Below, in pieces: positions 6,025-6,898 of a stretch of DNA of 6,898 nucleotides. Origin of the DNA: JALVDI01 sp039186435 (GTDB taxonomy: Bacteria; Myxococcota_A; Polyangia; Polyangiales; Houyiibacteriaceae). The DNA lies in the NCBI GenBank assembly GCA_039186435.1, contig JBCDAA010000452.1:1-6898 (forward strand), in the 5' to 3' direction. Below the pieces are notes generated by a model. The model had not been told where the DNA came from and searched no databases. It saw nothing but the letters and a program-made list of their open reading frames with translations. Made by a program: the position numbers and the translations under genes. Position 1 is the first letter of the stretch, and each line of letters begins with the position of its first letter.

Positions 6025-6189
6025 GTTTCTCCTTCGGTACCCGGAACAGCGATAGCGATACCAGGTACGGTCATGTTCAGGCGGTGATCGCAAATGTGGT
6101 CGCCCCGCGCCTCTTCTTCGGTACCCGCGCCTCTTCTTCGGTACCGGGAACAGCGATAGCGATACCAGGTAGGGTCACGTACAGGCGGT
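5995..6189. repeat. Repeat array 2: tandem 84-bp unit with an internal 20-bp duplication
   Basis: Two head-to-tail units, 6002-6085 (84 bp) and 6086-6189 (104 bp). Both begin GATCGCAAATGTGGTCGCCC, pass through CTTCGGTACC and AACAGCGATAGCGATACC, and end with CAGGCGGT. The second is longer because 20 bases from CGCGCCTC to CGGTACC are perfectly duplicated in tandem (6106-6125 and 6126-6145). Apart from that the units differ at only a few positions. TACCAGGTA is an odd palindrome in each (6059-6067, 6163-6171), and GCGATA is itself doubled in each. The array shares TTCGGTACC, TACC-W-GGTA and TCGCAAA with array 1, although the rest differs. Confidence 0.92.
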
Positions 6190-6378
6190 ACGACGATGGT
6201 TCGGAAGGCTCGTTGCGTACGCGATTGAGGACAACGCCCCGTGACGGGATGATTGAATTTCCGAACAACGACTCGTTGTTGTCCAGTGACACTACAGAAG
6301 CGTAGTTGAGTCCTTCCCAAGGACGCACGGATGCGTAGGCGTCCCGTTGACGCTGGACGTGTCGCTACCGCGATGTCG
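6190..6378. other. Non-coding stretch with several small dyads
   Basis: No frame here has a ribosome binding site or recognisable product. Four dyads are visible. GCGTACGC is at 6215-6222. CCCGT-G-ACGGG is at 6238-6248. AACAACGA-C-TCGTTGTT is a 17-bp odd palindrome at 6264-6280. GTCCTT-CCC-AAGGAC is a hairpin at 6310-6324. The last lies 54 bases past the stop of the minus-strand gene that ends at 6379, but lacks a T-tract. Their function is unknown. Confidence 0.5.
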
Positions 6379-6898
6379 CTATTCGGGTGGCTCTCGGCCC
6401 TTTGGCTTTCGCGGACGCCCTCTACGCGAATCACGAAGGACGATTATCCGCGCGGAGCCCGACGCGCGTCGTTGTTCATGCTGATGGCGAACCTCAACCT
6501 CAGACTCAACGCGGTCGTGCGCCTCTGCAGGCAGGAAGGACATGCGATCGGTTGCGAGTAGCTCTTCGGCCTCCTCAGCAAAGGCCGCAGTCACTTCCTG
6601 CGGCGCTCCAGATCTCGCTCGAAGCGTGCTGGTCTGCAGGACATCAGCAACATCATCCAACGTGAGCCCGGGTGCAGTTACGATTGCATCCAGTCCTGGC
6701 TCTGCGACCGACACGTTGTGAGCCACGCGCATCTTGTATGTGCCCGCCGGAAAAACAGCCTCTTCGCAGTCGCGGCGGGCTCGATTCGCCTCGCTGTGCG
6801 CTCTGCGAAACGCAGTGACCTCCTTACACGCGAGGATGCGTTGCGTACGTCCCGTAACCCCACGTGCTCCGAGCTTGAACGTAGGAATGACGCCCCGA
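6379..6898 (-). CDS. C-terminal part of a possible Y1-type (RAYT-like) transposase, 5' end outside window
   Basis: The minus-strand frame is open from the right edge to TAG 6379-6381 (172 full codons). The start lies beyond the window, so an internal ATG at 6732 is probably not the true start. Visible sequence: VIPTFKLGARGVTGRTQRIL, then a basic helix (VTAFRRAHSEANRARRDCEE, 27-46), then VFPAGTYKMRVAHNVSVAEPG (48-68), then about 80 acidic residues with no recognised motif, and a basic end. A basic helix followed by 'FPAGTYxMRVxHxVxVA' resembles, from memory, the C-terminal end of HUH Y1 transposases common in myxobacterial genomes. The catalytic HUH and Tyr motifs would lie upstream and cannot be seen. 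The family normally stops soon after that motif, so the long tail is unusual. The assignment is tentative; otherwise this is a hypothetical protein. The nearby repeat array fits a REP-type transposase context but does not prove it. Confidence 0.42.
   Translation of the reverse strand, partial: RGVIPTFKLGARGVTGRTQRILACKEVTAFRRAHSEANRARRDCEEAVFPAGTYKMRVAHNVSVAEPGLDAIVTAPGLTLDDVADVLQTSTLRARSGAPQEVTAAFAEEAEELLATDRMSFLPAEAHDRVESEVEVRHQHEQRRASGSARIIVLRDSRRGRPRKPKGREPPE

Noticed and set aside
6077..6328. Minus-strand frame reading into array 2 (YASVVSLDNNESLFG...)
   Set aside because: Its third codon positions are not G+C-rich as expected for this DNA, there is no ribosome binding site, and most of the 3' half is repeat sequence.

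Overview
The window is G+C-rich bacterial chromosomal DNA. The Asp-Ser-Gly linker of the lipoprotein at the left edge, the leucine-rich-repeat protein, the many putative leaderless starts and the transposase-like tail at the right edge suggest a myxobacterium-like organism (Myxococcota, Polyangiales/Sandaracinaceae type). This is inference from protein style; no marker gene is present.

Layout. 1-719 (minus): 5' part of a secreted lipoprotein with a beta-trefoil-like domain, an Asp/Ser/Gly repeat linker and the start of a domain resembling a GH26-type glycoside hydrolase. 792-2360 (minus): a gamma-glutamyltransferase-family enzyme of the cytosolic YwrD-like type. 2385-3014 (plus): a Nudix CoA pyrophosphatase, divergent from the former across only 24 bp, where one ATACTAT core can serve as -10 box for both strands. 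3011-3346: a mosaic repeat array between convergent genes. 3343-4375 (minus): a leucine-rich-repeat gene broken by a frameshift that looks like a 2-nt loss. 4419-4462: a bulged stem-loop. 4498-4986 (minus): a small helix-turn-helix protein resembling phage CII-type regulators, probably leaderless. 5075-5989 (plus): a membrane-anchored SPFH/band-7 protein with a strong ribosome binding site. 5995-6189: a second repeat array starting 5 bp after the SPFH stop codon. 6190-6378: non-coding, with several small dyads. 6379-6898 (minus): C-terminal part of a protein that may be a Y1 (REP-associated type) transposase.

The genes look like ordinary accessory or housekeeping single genes and do not form an evident pathway. 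The most unusual content is the pair of repeat arrays. They differ in sequence but share three modules: TTCGGTACC, the odd palindrome TACC[T/A]GGTA, and TCGCAAA. Each lies directly 3' of a plus-strand gene. Internal duplications in both arrays join at GGTACC. In array 1 the stop codons of both convergent neighbours lie inside near-identical inverted copies of the array's hairpin motif. With a possible Y1 transposase tail nearby, a REP-like family of modular mobile repeats is the best working idea, but the window cannot prove it.
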